In this document: positions 1-9,100 of the stretch, piece by piece
How positions within the stretch are numbered: position 1 is the first letter of the stretch
How the letters are laid out: each line of letters starts with the position of its first letter
From: Candidatus Mesolinea sp.
GTDB taxonomy: Bacteria; Chloroflexota; Anaerolineae; Anaerolineales; Anaerolineaceae
Direction of reading: 5' to 3'
Assembly: GCA_003445715.1 (NCBI GenBank)
Contig: DMCS01000041.1
Span: 1 to 18,565, forward strand
DNA length: 18,565 nt
The notes under the pieces: model-generated
Told to the model about the DNA's origin: nothing
The model's input: the letters and a program-made list of their open reading frames with translations, nothing else
The model's database searches: none
Translations under genes and position numbers: made by a program

Positions 1-41
1 GGCTGACGCGCCGCGTCAACCATCTTGGGGGCAAGAATTCA
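1..41 (-). promoter_or_regulatory. UGA selenocysteine codon with SECIS-like hairpin
   Basis: The in-frame UGA occupies 41-39. Starting 18 bases downstream, the mRNA can form a nine-pair stem between GGUUGACGC (21-13) and GCGUCAGCC (9-1) with a GGC loop (12-10). One pair is a U.G wobble. Bacterial SECIS elements lie within the coding sequence just after UGA, and the loop here is about 26 bases from the codon. The loop begins with G, and the stem starts with GGUUG, as does the E. coli fdhF element. The stem closes on the last base of the window, so its base cannot be seen. The role is inferred from position and shape. Confidence 0.6.
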
Positions 42-653
42 TATACTACAATCCATCGTTGGAAAGGTCTTGTTGAGCTGTGCCATGACCCCTCCAATCG
101 TTGGTTCTTTTTCCACGAGTGTAACCGGAATGTTTTGCTCAGCCAAATCGAGCGCAGCGCTGATGCCGGCAACGCCCCCACCGATCACCAACGCTTTTTT
201 AGAAACCGGCACGCGGATCATATCCAAAGGCTGCAAAAATGAAACCTTCGCCACTGCTGCTGCGGTCAAATCTTTAGCTTTTTTGAGTGCGCCTTCTGGG
301 TCGTGGCCATGCGCCCAAGTGCATTGCTCGCGAATGTTTGCCATTTCCATAAGGAAGGGGTTCAAACCAGCTTCGGCAACGGCTCCACGGAAAGTAGGCT
401 CGTGCATGCGCACTGAGCAAGCTGAAACAACCACACGGTTGAGTTTGTACTTTTTGATGTCTTCCTTGATAAGGCTTTGGCCGCTATCGGCACAAGCATA
501 TAGTGTATCGGTGGCATGCACAACGCCGGGCAAAGTGGCAGCAAATTCTGCCACTTCTTTGGGTGGAATGACTCCCGCGATATTGCTACCGCAATGGCAA
601 ACGTATACACCAATGCGTAATTCTTCCTCTGGGATGTTTAGTGCCTCGCTCAT
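1..653 (-). CDS. hdrA: HdrA-like FAD/Fe-S oxidoreductase subunit, selenoprotein, cut by window edge
   Basis: Homologue of heterodisulfide reductase subunit A, a flavin and iron-sulfur protein of the cytoplasm that passes or bifurcates electrons between ferredoxin and partner enzymes. Visible family marks are VCHCGSNI (C19, C21), YACADSGQ (C54), VVSACSVRMHEPTF (C79), NIREQC (C111), the dinucleotide-binding GGGVAGIS (158-165) and KTFPTMDCS (C202). The frame meets TGA at 39-41 after residue 204, but continues with ILAPKMVDAARQ, which is the normal HdrA continuation. The TGA replaces the family's Cys, so I read it as selenocysteine 205 and extend the gene to base 1. Sec-containing HdrA proteins are known in Methanococcales and some bacteria. 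ATG at 653 overlaps the upstream stop by four bases (ATGA), with AAGGA six bases before it. HdrA proteins are usually about 650 residues or longer, so roughly two thirds lies outside the window. Confidence 0.85.
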
Positions 654-1162
654 CGAGGATCCTTGGCTTTGGTGGGGAATTCCAAGCTTTCTTTGACCAG
701 CTCACGCCGGCTCTTTTGCGAAATCCTGTCTGGGTTAGTCAGCGAAAGCGCTTCTTTCGGGCACCATTTTACGCATTGTGGTCCGTCTTCTTCGTTTTCG
801 CATAGATCGCAAATCTCGGCTAACTTGGTTGCGGGGTTGATCGAGATAGCACCGAAATCGCAGGCTTCTACACACCAAGCACAGCCGTCACACTTGGTAG
901 AGTCGACGCGAATTATCCCCTTCTCAGGGTCCTGCGTGAGTGCATCCCGTGGGCAAACCACAACACAAGGTGCATTTTCGCAGGTGCGGCAGGCGATGGA
1001 CGTCATCAAGACTTCATCTACCCGCACCGTGCGGATACGGCTGCGATAAGAGTTATATTCGCCAGTTTTCGTGAATGAACAAACATATTCGCACAGCTGA
1101 CAGCCCACGCATTTAATCGGGTCACAATAAATGTAGTCGTACTTCGTCGTAGAAGCAACCAT
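650..1162 (-). CDS. Four [4Fe-4S] cluster ferredoxin-like electron-transfer subunit
   Basis: A 170-residue polyferredoxin of the HycB/DmsB/BamC type. It has sixteen Cys in four groups: C18-C21-C24-C28, C58-C61-C66-C70, C91-C94-C97-C101 and C118-C121-C130-C134, enough for four [4Fe-4S] clusters. There is no signal peptide or Tat motif, so it is cytoplasmic. It starts nine bases after the aldehyde oxidoreductase stop with AAGGAG four bases before ATG, and its stop overlaps the HdrA start. In related systems (BamBC of class II benzoyl-CoA reductase, AorAB) such a protein wires the tungsten enzyme to its electron partner; here it most likely links the oxidoreductase to HdrA. The physiological direction of flow cannot be told. 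Confidence 0.93.
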   Translation of the reverse strand: MVASTTKYDYIYCDPIKCVGCQLCEYVCSFTKTGEYNSYRSRIRTVRVDEVLMTSIACRTCENAPCVVVCPRDALTQDPEKGIIRVDSTKCDGCAWCVEACDFGAISINPATKLAEICDLCENEEDGPQCVKWCPKEALSLTNPDRISQKSRRELVKESLEFPTKAKDPR

Positions 1163-1170
1163 AATTCTCC

Positions 1171-3057
1171 TTAAACTCCTATTTCTTCTGCAACATCTGG
1201 CATTCCCAATTTAATCAATAGTTCCTTAGGGATCATGCCATCTTCCGTCCAGCCTTTGGCTTTGTAATAGAGTTGTTTTCCGTAAGCTAATTCTTCATCC
1301 GTTACGACCACACCAGCGGCAGGCCCTTTGGTGAATGGCTCATGTTTCCAACGCCAAGGCAAATCGTCATCTTCTGCTTTCCAACCTTCGCGGATATTGA
1401 AAGCCTTCTTAATCGTATGAGCGCGTACGCCAATGAGGTCAACGTCATCATAGCCAAAATTCCAGCCGGTAGTGGCATTGATCAGTTTAGCAATCGTTGG
1501 CCAAGCGCCAGCTCGGTCTGCCTTACCGGTGAAGCAACGGCGGATGAATTTGCAAAGGGGCAGTGTATCATAAACTGCAGCGTATTCCTCTGATCTGGCT
1601 GCAACTTCTCCACGGGTTTCATCTAAGGTGAAGCGGTTCGTTTCGCCTTTCATATCAGGGTCGTAAGCAGCAGAGCGGTTGTGGCAGCCGCCGCGCGTAC
1701 CAACTGCCAAACCGATGGCAAAGGTTTTGAGCGAGCGGGCGTCATATCCGGGGCATTCTAAGCCTTTGGTGTTCATTGCCCATTTCCAGGATTCCGTACC
1801 GCGTTCAGCATCAATCACCCTACTGGCAATGCGGGTACCATTTGATAGAAGATCACCTATGCCTTCGCGATCGCGAATCATCTTGGCAAGTGCAATTGCG
1901 GCTTCAGCGTTGCCAAAACGCATTTCCAGCCCTTCAGGGTAGGATTTACAGGCAAAGTCTTCCTTCTTGAGTACACCGCGCTCGTAGCATTCCATGGCAT
2001 AAGAAATCGTGACACCCATGGTCATGCTATCCATACCATCATGGTCGGCAATCTCCAGCAGCTGGATGCTGGCACGAATATCTGAAATCCCCAAATTGCA
2101 GCTATTAGCCTGCAAGGCTTCATATTCCACACCGGTCATGGCACCTGCAAAAGGACCTGTCTTGACAATGGACATTTGCTCGCAAGCGATGGGGCATTGT
2201 GCGCAGGAAATCACCTTGACCTTATGGTGTTCGTCCAGATATTCCCCGCTGATCAGGTCAATATCTTCAAAAACGCCTTCTTGGAAGTTACGGGTTGGTA
2301 AAACACCCATCGCACTTGAATTTTTCATGCCAGTTGCGGTACCGTAAATGCGGTATTTGGCTGTGTGCTCGCCTTGGGCTACCTTCGAAATATCGTAAGA
2401 GAGCTGCATCAAGGTTTGAGGGTCATACACGCGGACGCCCTTGGTGCCGCGCACAGAAAGCGCCTTGAGTTTTTTGGAAGCCCAAACAGAGCCATGCCCA
2501 GTACGGCCGGCTTGGCGACCATCGTTAGTTACATTGGCAAAACGCACGCCATTCTCCCCACATGGACCGATGGTGCAAGACCGAATTTGATCATCACCTA
2601 ATTTTTCCCGAATAGCCTCTTCGGTTTCGTAAGTACCCTTACCCAGCAGGTAAGTGGCATCTAAAAATTCCACATGGTCGTCATCGATAAAAACCTGCAC
2701 CCAGCTGTCGCTTTGGTTGTGTATAACGATGCCGTCCCAGCCGGCACGCTTGAGAGCAATGGAAAACCAGCTGCCAGAAAGGCTATCACCGATAAAACCC
2801 GTCATTGGGGATTTATCTGCCATGCCAAATTTTCCGCCGACTGGCACAGGGGTGCCCGTAAAGATACCATTGGCGATACAAACCGGATTTTCTGGGGAAT
2901 AGGGGTCGCAGCCTGGGGTAATGTTTTCCCAGCAGAGGCGGGTTGCCATGGAGACCCCGCCAATCCACAGCTTGTACCACTCTTCTGGCTTCTCTTCAAT
3001 CCAAGTTTTTTGTGTCTTTAGGTCGATGTGAATTATTTTTCCACTGTAACCGTACAT
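1171..3057 (-). CDS. Tungsten/molybdenum aldehyde:ferredoxin oxidoreductase family enzyme
   Basis: A 628-residue member of the AOR family, whose enzymes carry W or Mo bis-pyranopterin and one [4Fe-4S] cluster and interconvert carboxylates and aldehydes or reduce aromatic CoA esters. The N-terminal YGYSGKIIHIDL, the GHGSVWASKKLKAL segment (187-200), the cluster motif C285-x2-C288-x3-C292 with distal C502, GTRGGCHNRS (453-462) and AHTIKKAFNIREG (546-558) are all AOR hallmarks. The length is normal. It is the first gene of the redox operon, with GGGAG a few bases before ATG at 3057. Association with a four-cluster Fe-S protein and HdrA resembles the BamB-BamC-BamE order of class II benzoyl-CoA reductase and also other AOR-Hdr clusters, so the substrate stays open. 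No internal stop or frameshift is seen. Confidence 0.93.
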   Translation of the reverse strand: MYGYSGKIIHIDLKTQKTWIEEKPEEWYKLWIGGVSMATRLCWENITPGCDPYSPENPVCIANGIFTGTPVPVGGKFGMADKSPMTGFIGDSLSGSWFSIALKRAGWDGIVIHNQSDSWVQVFIDDDHVEFLDATYLLGKGTYETEEAIREKLGDDQIRSCTIGPCGENGVRFANVTNDGRQAGRTGHGSVWASKKLKALSVRGTKGVRVYDPQTLMQLSYDISKVAQGEHTAKYRIYGTATGMKNSSAMGVLPTRNFQEGVFEDIDLISGEYLDEHHKVKVISCAQCPIACEQMSIVKTGPFAGAMTGVEYEALQANSCNLGISDIRASIQLLEIADHDGMDSMTMGVTISYAMECYERGVLKKEDFACKSYPEGLEMRFGNAEAAIALAKMIRDREGIGDLLSNGTRIASRVIDAERGTESWKWAMNTKGLECPGYDARSLKTFAIGLAVGTRGGCHNRSAAYDPDMKGETNRFTLDETRGEVAARSEEYAAVYDTLPLCKFIRRCFTGKADRAGAWPTIAKLINATTGWNFGYDDVDLIGVRAHTIKKAFNIREGWKAEDDDLPWRWKHEPFTKGPAAGVVVTDEELAYGKQLYYKAKGWTEDGMIPKELLIKLGMPDVAEEIGV

Positions 3058-3193
3058 TTCAACTCCCTTATTTTTATTTCAACCTCAACGTCATTGCCAT
3101 TGTTGTCCTTTATACCTTAGCCTAAATTACGCTTTGGTGTAATAGTGCTTTACAGGTGAGGTTCACTTGCATACCGTCGCCTTTCGTGATCCT

Positions 3194-3199
3194 ATTATA
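3194..3199 (-). promoter_or_regulatory. Possible -10 box for the AOR operon
   Basis: The minus strand reads TATAAT exactly. No good -35 hexamer lies 16-18 bases upstream (CACTCA at 17), though TTAACA occurs 21 bases upstream. If used, it would give a leader of about 130 bases before the AOR start. The box also reads TATAAT on the other strand and lies in AT-rich DNA, so chance is a real possibility. Confidence 0.25.
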
Positions 3200-3207
3200 A
3201 TGACAAA

Positions 3208-3244
3208 TCAGAATTCTGAGTGTTAACATTCCTGATAAAATCAG
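3208..3244. repeat. Three neighbouring palindromes upstream of the AOR operon
   Basis: TCAGAATTCTGA (3208-3219) is a perfect 12-base palindrome, TGTTAACA (3221-3228) a perfect 8-base one, and CTGAT-AAA-ATCAG (3232-3244) a 13-base inverted repeat. They lie just upstream of the possible -10 box. Such symmetry fits dimeric regulator sites, and the outer two share the core TCAG/CTGA. No regulator is encoded next to them, so the operator role is only inferred. Confidence 0.35.
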
Positions 3245-3347
3245 TCCAGTATTTGTAATTTCCCATTCCTCTTAATCTGTTGTTAATTTTATCATGCCTT
3301 TACCGAATCGCCCCATGTTTATTTTCATGTATAAGCGTAATATATTG

Positions 3348-3375
3348 AATGAAGCCCCAGTCCTGGGGCTTCATT
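3348..3375 (-). terminator. Strong hairpin behind the TPR-peptidase gene
   Basis: Two 13-base arms (3348-3360 and 3363-3375) pair perfectly with only TC between them; opening the inner pairs would give a normal loop. The arm contains a GCCCC/GGGGC core. It lies 43 bases after the peptidase stop, where a terminator is expected. On the minus strand it is followed by CAATATATTACG rather than a T run, so it may act as a weak terminator, an RNA-end stabiliser, or both. Confidence 0.55.
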
Positions 3376-3418
3376 ACGGAGAAAAAGGATGCTTTCTGAG
3401 GAGAGTTAGCTAATAGGT

Positions 3419-6106
3419 TTATTTCGAGATGCTAAGCTTGAGTACATCGCCTTGGCGGTCGAAGGTAACCCGCGCAAAGTGAAGGTGATTGATCTCTTTA
3501 ACTTGCACGTTTTTCTTCAGAGTAACCACATACCTTTCACCACCTTCGAGGTAGTGCTTGTGCCCCTTACGCTTTTCGGCTGCGGCTGGATCTAAGGTGA
3601 AATTGGTCAGCTGGGGATTAATCGTTACAACCGCGTTATCCAAGCCGGGTAAGTAGGTATCGATTATTTTTTTAACGTTCTCTAGGATTTCATCGGGCAT
3701 TTCCTCAGGCGCCATGATGGTTTCTTCGGGCGAATCGCTGACGGTCTTGATGGTGGGCTTTTTGGCAGGTCGAATGAGCGGCTTGGGGAGTGCCTTGAGG
3801 CTTCCCTTGCTCGCTAAGGGGTCACCATAGAGGACAAAGGACAAAAGCGTTTTTTGGTCTTCACCATCTAGATAACCCTGGGATTGCACCATGGCGCTAG
3901 CAAGGTTGAGCTTGGCGCGCATAAGGGCGTAACCTACAGGAATGCCATTTTGAATGTGTGTCCAAAATTGATGTGCAAGCAAATCTGCTGCAATCAACGG
4001 ACGATCAACCGAGCCATAGGCAATGCAGGTGGAGCCGACAAAACTGCGGCTGCCCGTTGCTAAAAATTGCATCGCCATGCTTTGATCAGCGGTTTTCTCA
4101 AGAATATTTGCGCCGTAGCAAGCTTCGCTGAAGACAATATCAGGAATAGAGGCATGGTTATTGAGATTCGAAGGAACTAAGGCAACTGGATATTCCGTGG
4201 GGCTTGTAGATTTGGTCAGATCTGCTTGACCATACCATTCAGAGGATTCTTGGATGCCGTGCAAGTTGAAATAACCAAATTGCGGTTTGGGGTGCACGTT
4301 AAGCACTAGTTTTGTTGAATCCACCGGTGGTGAGGTTTGAATATGATCACCGCGGTTTATCACGCTGAAAACATCGGAGCTGGGAATTTCCCACACTTCG
4401 GCGCAATACCCAAGGTTTTCATTTTTGCGAAAGGTTTGCAGCGCTTGGGCGATGGATTCACGCAAAGTTGATAACCAGCTCTCGAATACAGTTCCAGTGA
4501 TAAAGGTTTTGGCTTGCACTTTGAGGGCATATTCGTTATTGAGGTAGCGCAGTTGTTCAATCAGAAAGACAGCGTCATTCCCAGCTTCGTCAGGAATGCG
4601 GCCTACTGGCCATTGCGGAACAAAGTAGTTATCATCTACGGTAGCATAGAGGTTATCCGAAGGGACGCTCACGTCGCTATCATCAGTGGGGTTAGGCAGC
4701 TGGTGGAAGGGGATAATGTCATTGCCACCAATGATGAGCAGCGCACCAATCATTTCGCCTTTACTGGCGAGCTTTTTATCCAAATCTGCTAAAGCCAACT
4801 TTACTTTCCAAGGGTCATTGGCAAGGCTGGGGCTAAGGCCGAGTTCGGTTGTGTTGGTGGCATCATCTGGCACAAAAACGACGCTATTCCAGCCAGGGAG
4901 AGCCGTGATTTTGAGGGCTAAATTTTGCATCGAGTCAATAATTACACTGGCGGTATTCGTTCCATATTTTTGCGTCAGCGCTGTTTTGGAAGTGAGCAAA
5001 ACATAATTGGGGAAACGCGCATCTGCTGAACTAAGTTCAGTCTTGCGGATTGACTTGGCAAGCTTGTCGAATTCTTGCTGAATCTCGTTGAGGGTTTCGA
5101 CGGTTTCATTGCGGACTTTCTGCTGTTTTTCGTCTGCAAAGCTCGGGGGCTTACTCATCAAAAAGGATTCCGGGGGAACTTCTGAATAATCAACTTCTTC
5201 GCTCAGGTCCGCCATAGTTACGTAATCCGCAGTTTTTTTGCGCACAGGGATGGCTTTGGTTTTCTCAGGCTCATCGGTGGGCGTACTTGCGGTGCTGGAG
5301 GGGCTTAGCGCATTCCAACCCAACTCTACAGCTATAGAAGCAGGCACTGGCAGATCTACGTAAACCTTGAGATCTTCTGGCCAGATAGGCTTAAAAGGAT
5401 GGTTGGGACCGAGCAAACGTTCAATCACTTGTCCGCCAACGTCATGCGCTGCGCTCCAATGCAGTTTTTCGACACCGCGCGCATCTTCGCCTTGCTGCAT
5501 ATCTGCTATCGCTGAAAGCAGCTTGATTTGAATGCAATCAGGCCAACGGTTTCCGTAAATATCTGCTAAGGTGGCAAGGAGCGTGTAGTTATTGCTCTTA
5601 TAGACGATCTGCATGTGCATAATGGCTGGCAGCGGTAGGTTCGGGTTGAGTGCCAGGGCTTGTAAGATGGCTTTCTCGGCTACTGCCAGATTACCCTTTT
5701 GATACGCACGGCGAGCATTGGTAAGGGGTGCAAACCATTTAGCTACAGGAGGAACAGGGGCTGGATTTTGGCGGAGGTATTCCAGAGCGGAATGATACTC
5801 TGCATCAATGGCTTCGCCATGGACTAGCTGGGTGAGAAGGCTAAGCGCTTCTAAGAATTCTGGATCGTAAGTGCAAACCCTATTTAGCTTGGCAGCTGCC
5901 ATTTCAGTATCGCCCAGCTCCGAGAGCACGGAAGCATACACAAAACTGACGAGCAGGTCTCCCGGATAGCTTGCTAGCCAAATCAGAGAAGCCTGGCGCG
6001 CAAATTGAAACTCGCGCTTGGTCATCGCCGTTTGCAGAAGCGTCAAGAACTTGCCGCGGCGGATTAGTGTTGGGTCTTCATTTTTGGTTACTTGATATGG
6101 AATCAT
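3419..6106 (-). CDS. TPR protein fused to gingipain/caspase-like (C25/CHAT-type) cysteine peptidase
   Basis: An 895-residue protein without signal peptide or membrane segment. Residues about 20-240 are helical, TPR-like (for example AYQKGNLAVAEKAILQALALNPN at 134-156). Residues 265-345 are a polar, Pro/Glu-rich linker. Residues about 365-765 look like a caspase-fold domain of the gingipain C25/CHAT group: GALLIIGGNDIIPF (454-467), SDNLYA...VGRIPD (483-506), YFNLHG with candidate catalytic H616, FSEACYGA with candidate catalytic C663, and the closing VLYGDPLA (758-765). Residues 770-895 form a basic linker and a small beta-rich tail. Its ATG overlaps the stop of the giant TPR gene (ATGA), so the two are probably made in step. 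It is the last gene of the sigma-54 cluster. The substrate is unknown; the dyad assignment rests on motif and spacing. Confidence 0.85.
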   Translation of the reverse strand: MIPYQVTKNEDPTLIRRGKFLTLLQTAMTKREFQFARQASLIWLASYPGDLLVSFVYASVLSELGDTEMAAAKLNRVCTYDPEFLEALSLLTQLVHGEAIDAEYHSALEYLRQNPAPVPPVAKWFAPLTNARRAYQKGNLAVAEKAILQALALNPNLPLPAIMHMQIVYKSNNYTLLATLADIYGNRWPDCIQIKLLSAIADMQQGEDARGVEKLHWSAAHDVGGQVIERLLGPNHPFKPIWPEDLKVYVDLPVPASIAVELGWNALSPSSTASTPTDEPEKTKAIPVRKKTADYVTMADLSEEVDYSEVPPESFLMSKPPSFADEKQQKVRNETVETLNEIQQEFDKLAKSIRKTELSSADARFPNYVLLTSKTALTQKYGTNTASVIIDSMQNLALKITALPGWNSVVFVPDDATNTTELGLSPSLANDPWKVKLALADLDKKLASKGEMIGALLIIGGNDIIPFHQLPNPTDDSDVSVPSDNLYATVDDNYFVPQWPVGRIPDEAGNDAVFLIEQLRYLNNEYALKVQAKTFITGTVFESWLSTLRESIAQALQTFRKNENLGYCAEVWEIPSSDVFSVINRGDHIQTSPPVDSTKLVLNVHPKPQFGYFNLHGIQESSEWYGQADLTKSTSPTEYPVALVPSNLNNHASIPDIVFSEACYGANILEKTADQSMAMQFLATGSRSFVGSTCIAYGSVDRPLIAADLLAHQFWTHIQNGIPVGYALMRAKLNLASAMVQSQGYLDGEDQKTLLSFVLYGDPLASKGSLKALPKPLIRPAKKPTIKTVSDSPEETIMAPEEMPDEILENVKKIIDTYLPGLDNAVVTINPQLTNFTLDPAAAEKRKGHKHYLEGGERYVVTLKKNVQVKEINHLHFARVTFDRQGDVLKLSISK

Positions 6107-9100
6107 CTTCTTTTTGGAGCCTCCTGCAAGTTATTCACCAGGTTGAGGGCAACGATGGAAGCTAACTGCCGGCGAATCATAGGATCATTGGGAGAAAGTT
6201 CCGCTGCCTGGCGCAGCATATATTCTGCATTTTGGTAATCTTTACTATCTTTATATGCCGCAGCCGCCAAGACGTAAGCCCGCGGGTCTTTTTCAACCAT
6301 ACTAATGGCACGGTGGTAAGTTTCCAGAGCTTTTTCGACGTCACGGCGGTCTTGGTAAGTTTTGCCCATCTCCAGGTAAGCCTCAGTTAGGCTGGGGTTG
6401 ATGGCGATGGCTTGGCTGAGATGCGCTAAAGCTTGGTCTAGGTTGCCGCGTTTACGGTCGATGCGGCCTAAGGAAAGCAAGGTATAAGCATTATGTGGAT
6501 CAATGGCGAGACTGCGGTAGAGGGTTTCCTCAGCCTGGCTCTGCAGCCCTGCTTCTAAGTAGTAGTAAGCAAGGTTATTGAGCACTTCCACATTTTCTGG
6601 GTAGGCTTCAGCCAAAGCTAAGCATGCGTTGAGCCCGGATTTTTTACTCACCGTGGCATCCAGCGCAATTTCAAGCAGGTCGAAGGGGATTGTATCCGTG
6701 ACCAATTTTCGCGCAGCCTGAAGGTTGTTGCGTGCTTGGTCAAATTGGTGCTTGCCGATGAGTGCTTTTATTTTGGTGAGCAGCGCTTGAGCAGAACGGG
6801 GATCAGCTTGCAGCGCGCGTCCAGCTTCCTCCAGCGCAGCGGTGTAATCTTTCAGGGCTAAGTAACACTCGGCGATTTGCTCAGCGTAAACCTTGTTTTC
6901 AGGATCAAGTTGTTCCGCCTGCCTTAAGCAGGCAATTGCTGCTTGATATTCCCCGAGCTGCTGATTGATCACCGCTAAGGCGCTTAATGCCTCAGCATTT
7001 TCGGGGAACAGTTCAATCGCTTTGCTAAAATAATCCCGCGCGGCATGGTAGTCTTTTTCGAGCACTTTGATATCCCCTAACATTTGCCAATAATGTGGCT
7101 GTTTGGGCTGGATGCGTAAGGCTTCCTCTAAGTGTTGGGCTGCGAGCTCGTATTGTTCCCTCTGCTCGTAAAGCGCACCAGCGATCGTGTGCCAATCGGG
7201 CTCATCTGGCCAGATTTCCAATGCTTTTTCTATGGCTTCAATCGCTTTTTCTGTTTCATCTCGGCTGGCGAGGGCTTGCAGGGCATAAAAGCGAGCGTTT
7301 CTAGGGGCTTTTGCGATGAGTGCAGTAGCTTTCTCGGCGCACGCGTCTGGATTTTTATACAGGACCTGCAAAGCCGCCTGAAACTGAACTTCACAATCTT
7401 CAGGGAAAGCAGCACAGATTGTGTCAATAGCTTCGTCACTCAACTGCACGGAAAGGACTTGAGCAGCTTGCTGACTGGTTTTAACATATGCTTTCAGCTC
7501 GTCTTCGTCATCCCATCGGGAAGTAAACACAGCTTTACCGATTTTTAAGGCAGGAAGCATATCTGCCGCGGAGAGATACCGCCCGGCGATTGAAATTTGC
7601 TCCTCGTGCACTTCCTGATCGGTTTTCTCTGTGGAAAATGGCTCGGGTTTATGCGTTAGGATGCGTAGAGCTTCAGCGTTCGCCGTAACGCGGGCTTTTT
7701 CAACTAAGTAATTAGCTAATGCCTGATTAATTACTGGGTTAGTTTTAGCTTCAGCAAGCGCAGAAGCGAAACATTTGTTCGCTAAGCTCCAAGCTTGGCA
7801 TTCCCATGCTGCTAAGGCGAGGGCAAAGGCTTGCCACACCCATTCAAAATGCTGTGGAATGCTAAAAGATTGCAGTGCTGAGCTTAGAACGAGATTATCG
7901 AGGAGCTGTTCACCAGCGAGAAGATGCGTTTGTGCTTCTGCTTCCTTCCCTTGGCGCCAAGATGCGAATGCGCGGCAAGCAAAGTAGACCGGCGTTTGGG
8001 CTTCACGGCTGAGAAAGTGTTCCATCAATAGGCTGATTTTCGCCTCATCCTGCTGCAGGAGTGCATGCGTGGCAAGCAAATGCGTGATGGCTTGGCGGGC
8101 GGCGGAATCTTCCGCTTGCGCCACTGACTCCAAGATAGTCTCAAGCTTTTCAGATTTGTGCAGGGCAAAATCTAACTCGGCTTTGAGTAAGACATAGCTG
8201 AGGTTTTCTGGCTGCAGGCTGCATGCTAACCCAGCGTGCTTATGTGCGGCTGCCAGGTCACCTGTGATGCGTTCCAATTGAGCGGCGCGGTAGTAAACGC
8301 CGGCTTTGCTATATTCAATGACGTCTTGCTCTTGCTCAGGGGGTGTAAAAGCCTCAAAGGGCAGCATTTCGTTGGCAAATTCCACTTCCCGCAGCAAACT
8401 TTCTAATTTTTGCAAAGCAGGGATGAAGCGTTTATTGGCTGCTAATGTATCTGATTTCAGCAGTGGATAAGCAGGATGAGCGCCCAACTCGCCTTCGAGC
8501 TCGCTAAGCAGCTGCAACGCTGCCGCTGCATCGCCAAGTCGCAGGATAGAGGTAACCAGGTCCCGCGTCTCCGCAAAATCGGGCGAGGGGTTGTTGGCGA
8601 TTGCTTTTTTTATAATTTTGGAAGCCTCGGCTGAATCGTTCATGTGCAGGTATATATTAGCAACGTTCACGTATTCTTCTGTGGAAATTCCTTCGGTGGA
8701 GAGCATACGGCTAAGCGTTTGCTTGGCTTCTTCCGGCTCGTCAGCAGCCAGATAGGTGCGCGCCAAAGCTAAATACAGTGCGCGTTCATCGGGCAGCAAG
8801 TAAAGCGTATCCTTGAGAAGCTGAATGGCTTCTCGTTCGTTGTGATTGCGCGTGCAAAAGTCGCTATACCAAAGCACGTTTTCAAGTTCAGTGGGCGCAA
8901 GCTGCAATGCAGCACGCGCCGCCGCCAGCCCTTCGCTGCGTAAGCCGGCAGCAATATAAGCTTCAGCAAGGGTATGCCGCACCCGCAGGTCATTGGGGTT
9001 TACCATGAGGGCTTCTTGCAGGGCAGTGAGGCTGGTGTCGTAATCTTTTAAGCTAAGGGCGCTGCGACCCAATTGGTGCTGGATATGATAATAAGTCTGC

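Larger units (their letters stand above)
3058..3418. other. Non-coding region between the AOR operon and the peptidase gene
   Basis: This 361-base AT-rich stretch has no convincing coding ORF. It separates two minus-strand operons, so it must hold the end of the peptidase transcript and the start of the AOR transcript. It contains the hairpin at 3348-3375, the palindromes at 3208-3244, the possible -10 box at 3194-3199, and two segments (3081-3087 and 3157-3163) that are exactly complementary over seven bases and could pair in the AOR leader. I saw no sigma-54 promoter with correct spacing and no recognised riboswitch. Confidence 0.7.

Noticed and set aside
39..653. HdrA as a complete 204-residue protein ending at TGA
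   Set aside because: The sequence after TGA continues the HdrA motif in the same frame and a SECIS-like hairpin follows, so selenocysteine is more likely than a true stop.
25..696. 223-residue plus-strand ORF opposite HdrA
   Set aside because: It is antisense to conserved HdrA sequence and shows no family motif.
3169..3181. Sigma-54-like GG...GC element upstream of the AOR operon
   Set aside because: GG and GC are nine bases apart instead of ten and the TGGCAC core is missing.
3419..6106. Type III-E CRISPR (Craspase) locus because of the TPR-peptidase
   Set aside because: No CRISPR repeats, Cas7-11-like effector, Csx30 or Csx31 is present; only the general TPR-peptidase and sigma factor analogy remains.
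7180..7200. TGGCAC-type match on the minus strand inside the giant TPR gene
   Set aside because: The -12 GC is at nine-base spacing and it lies in the middle of a coding region; other TGGCAC matches in the window also fail on spacing.
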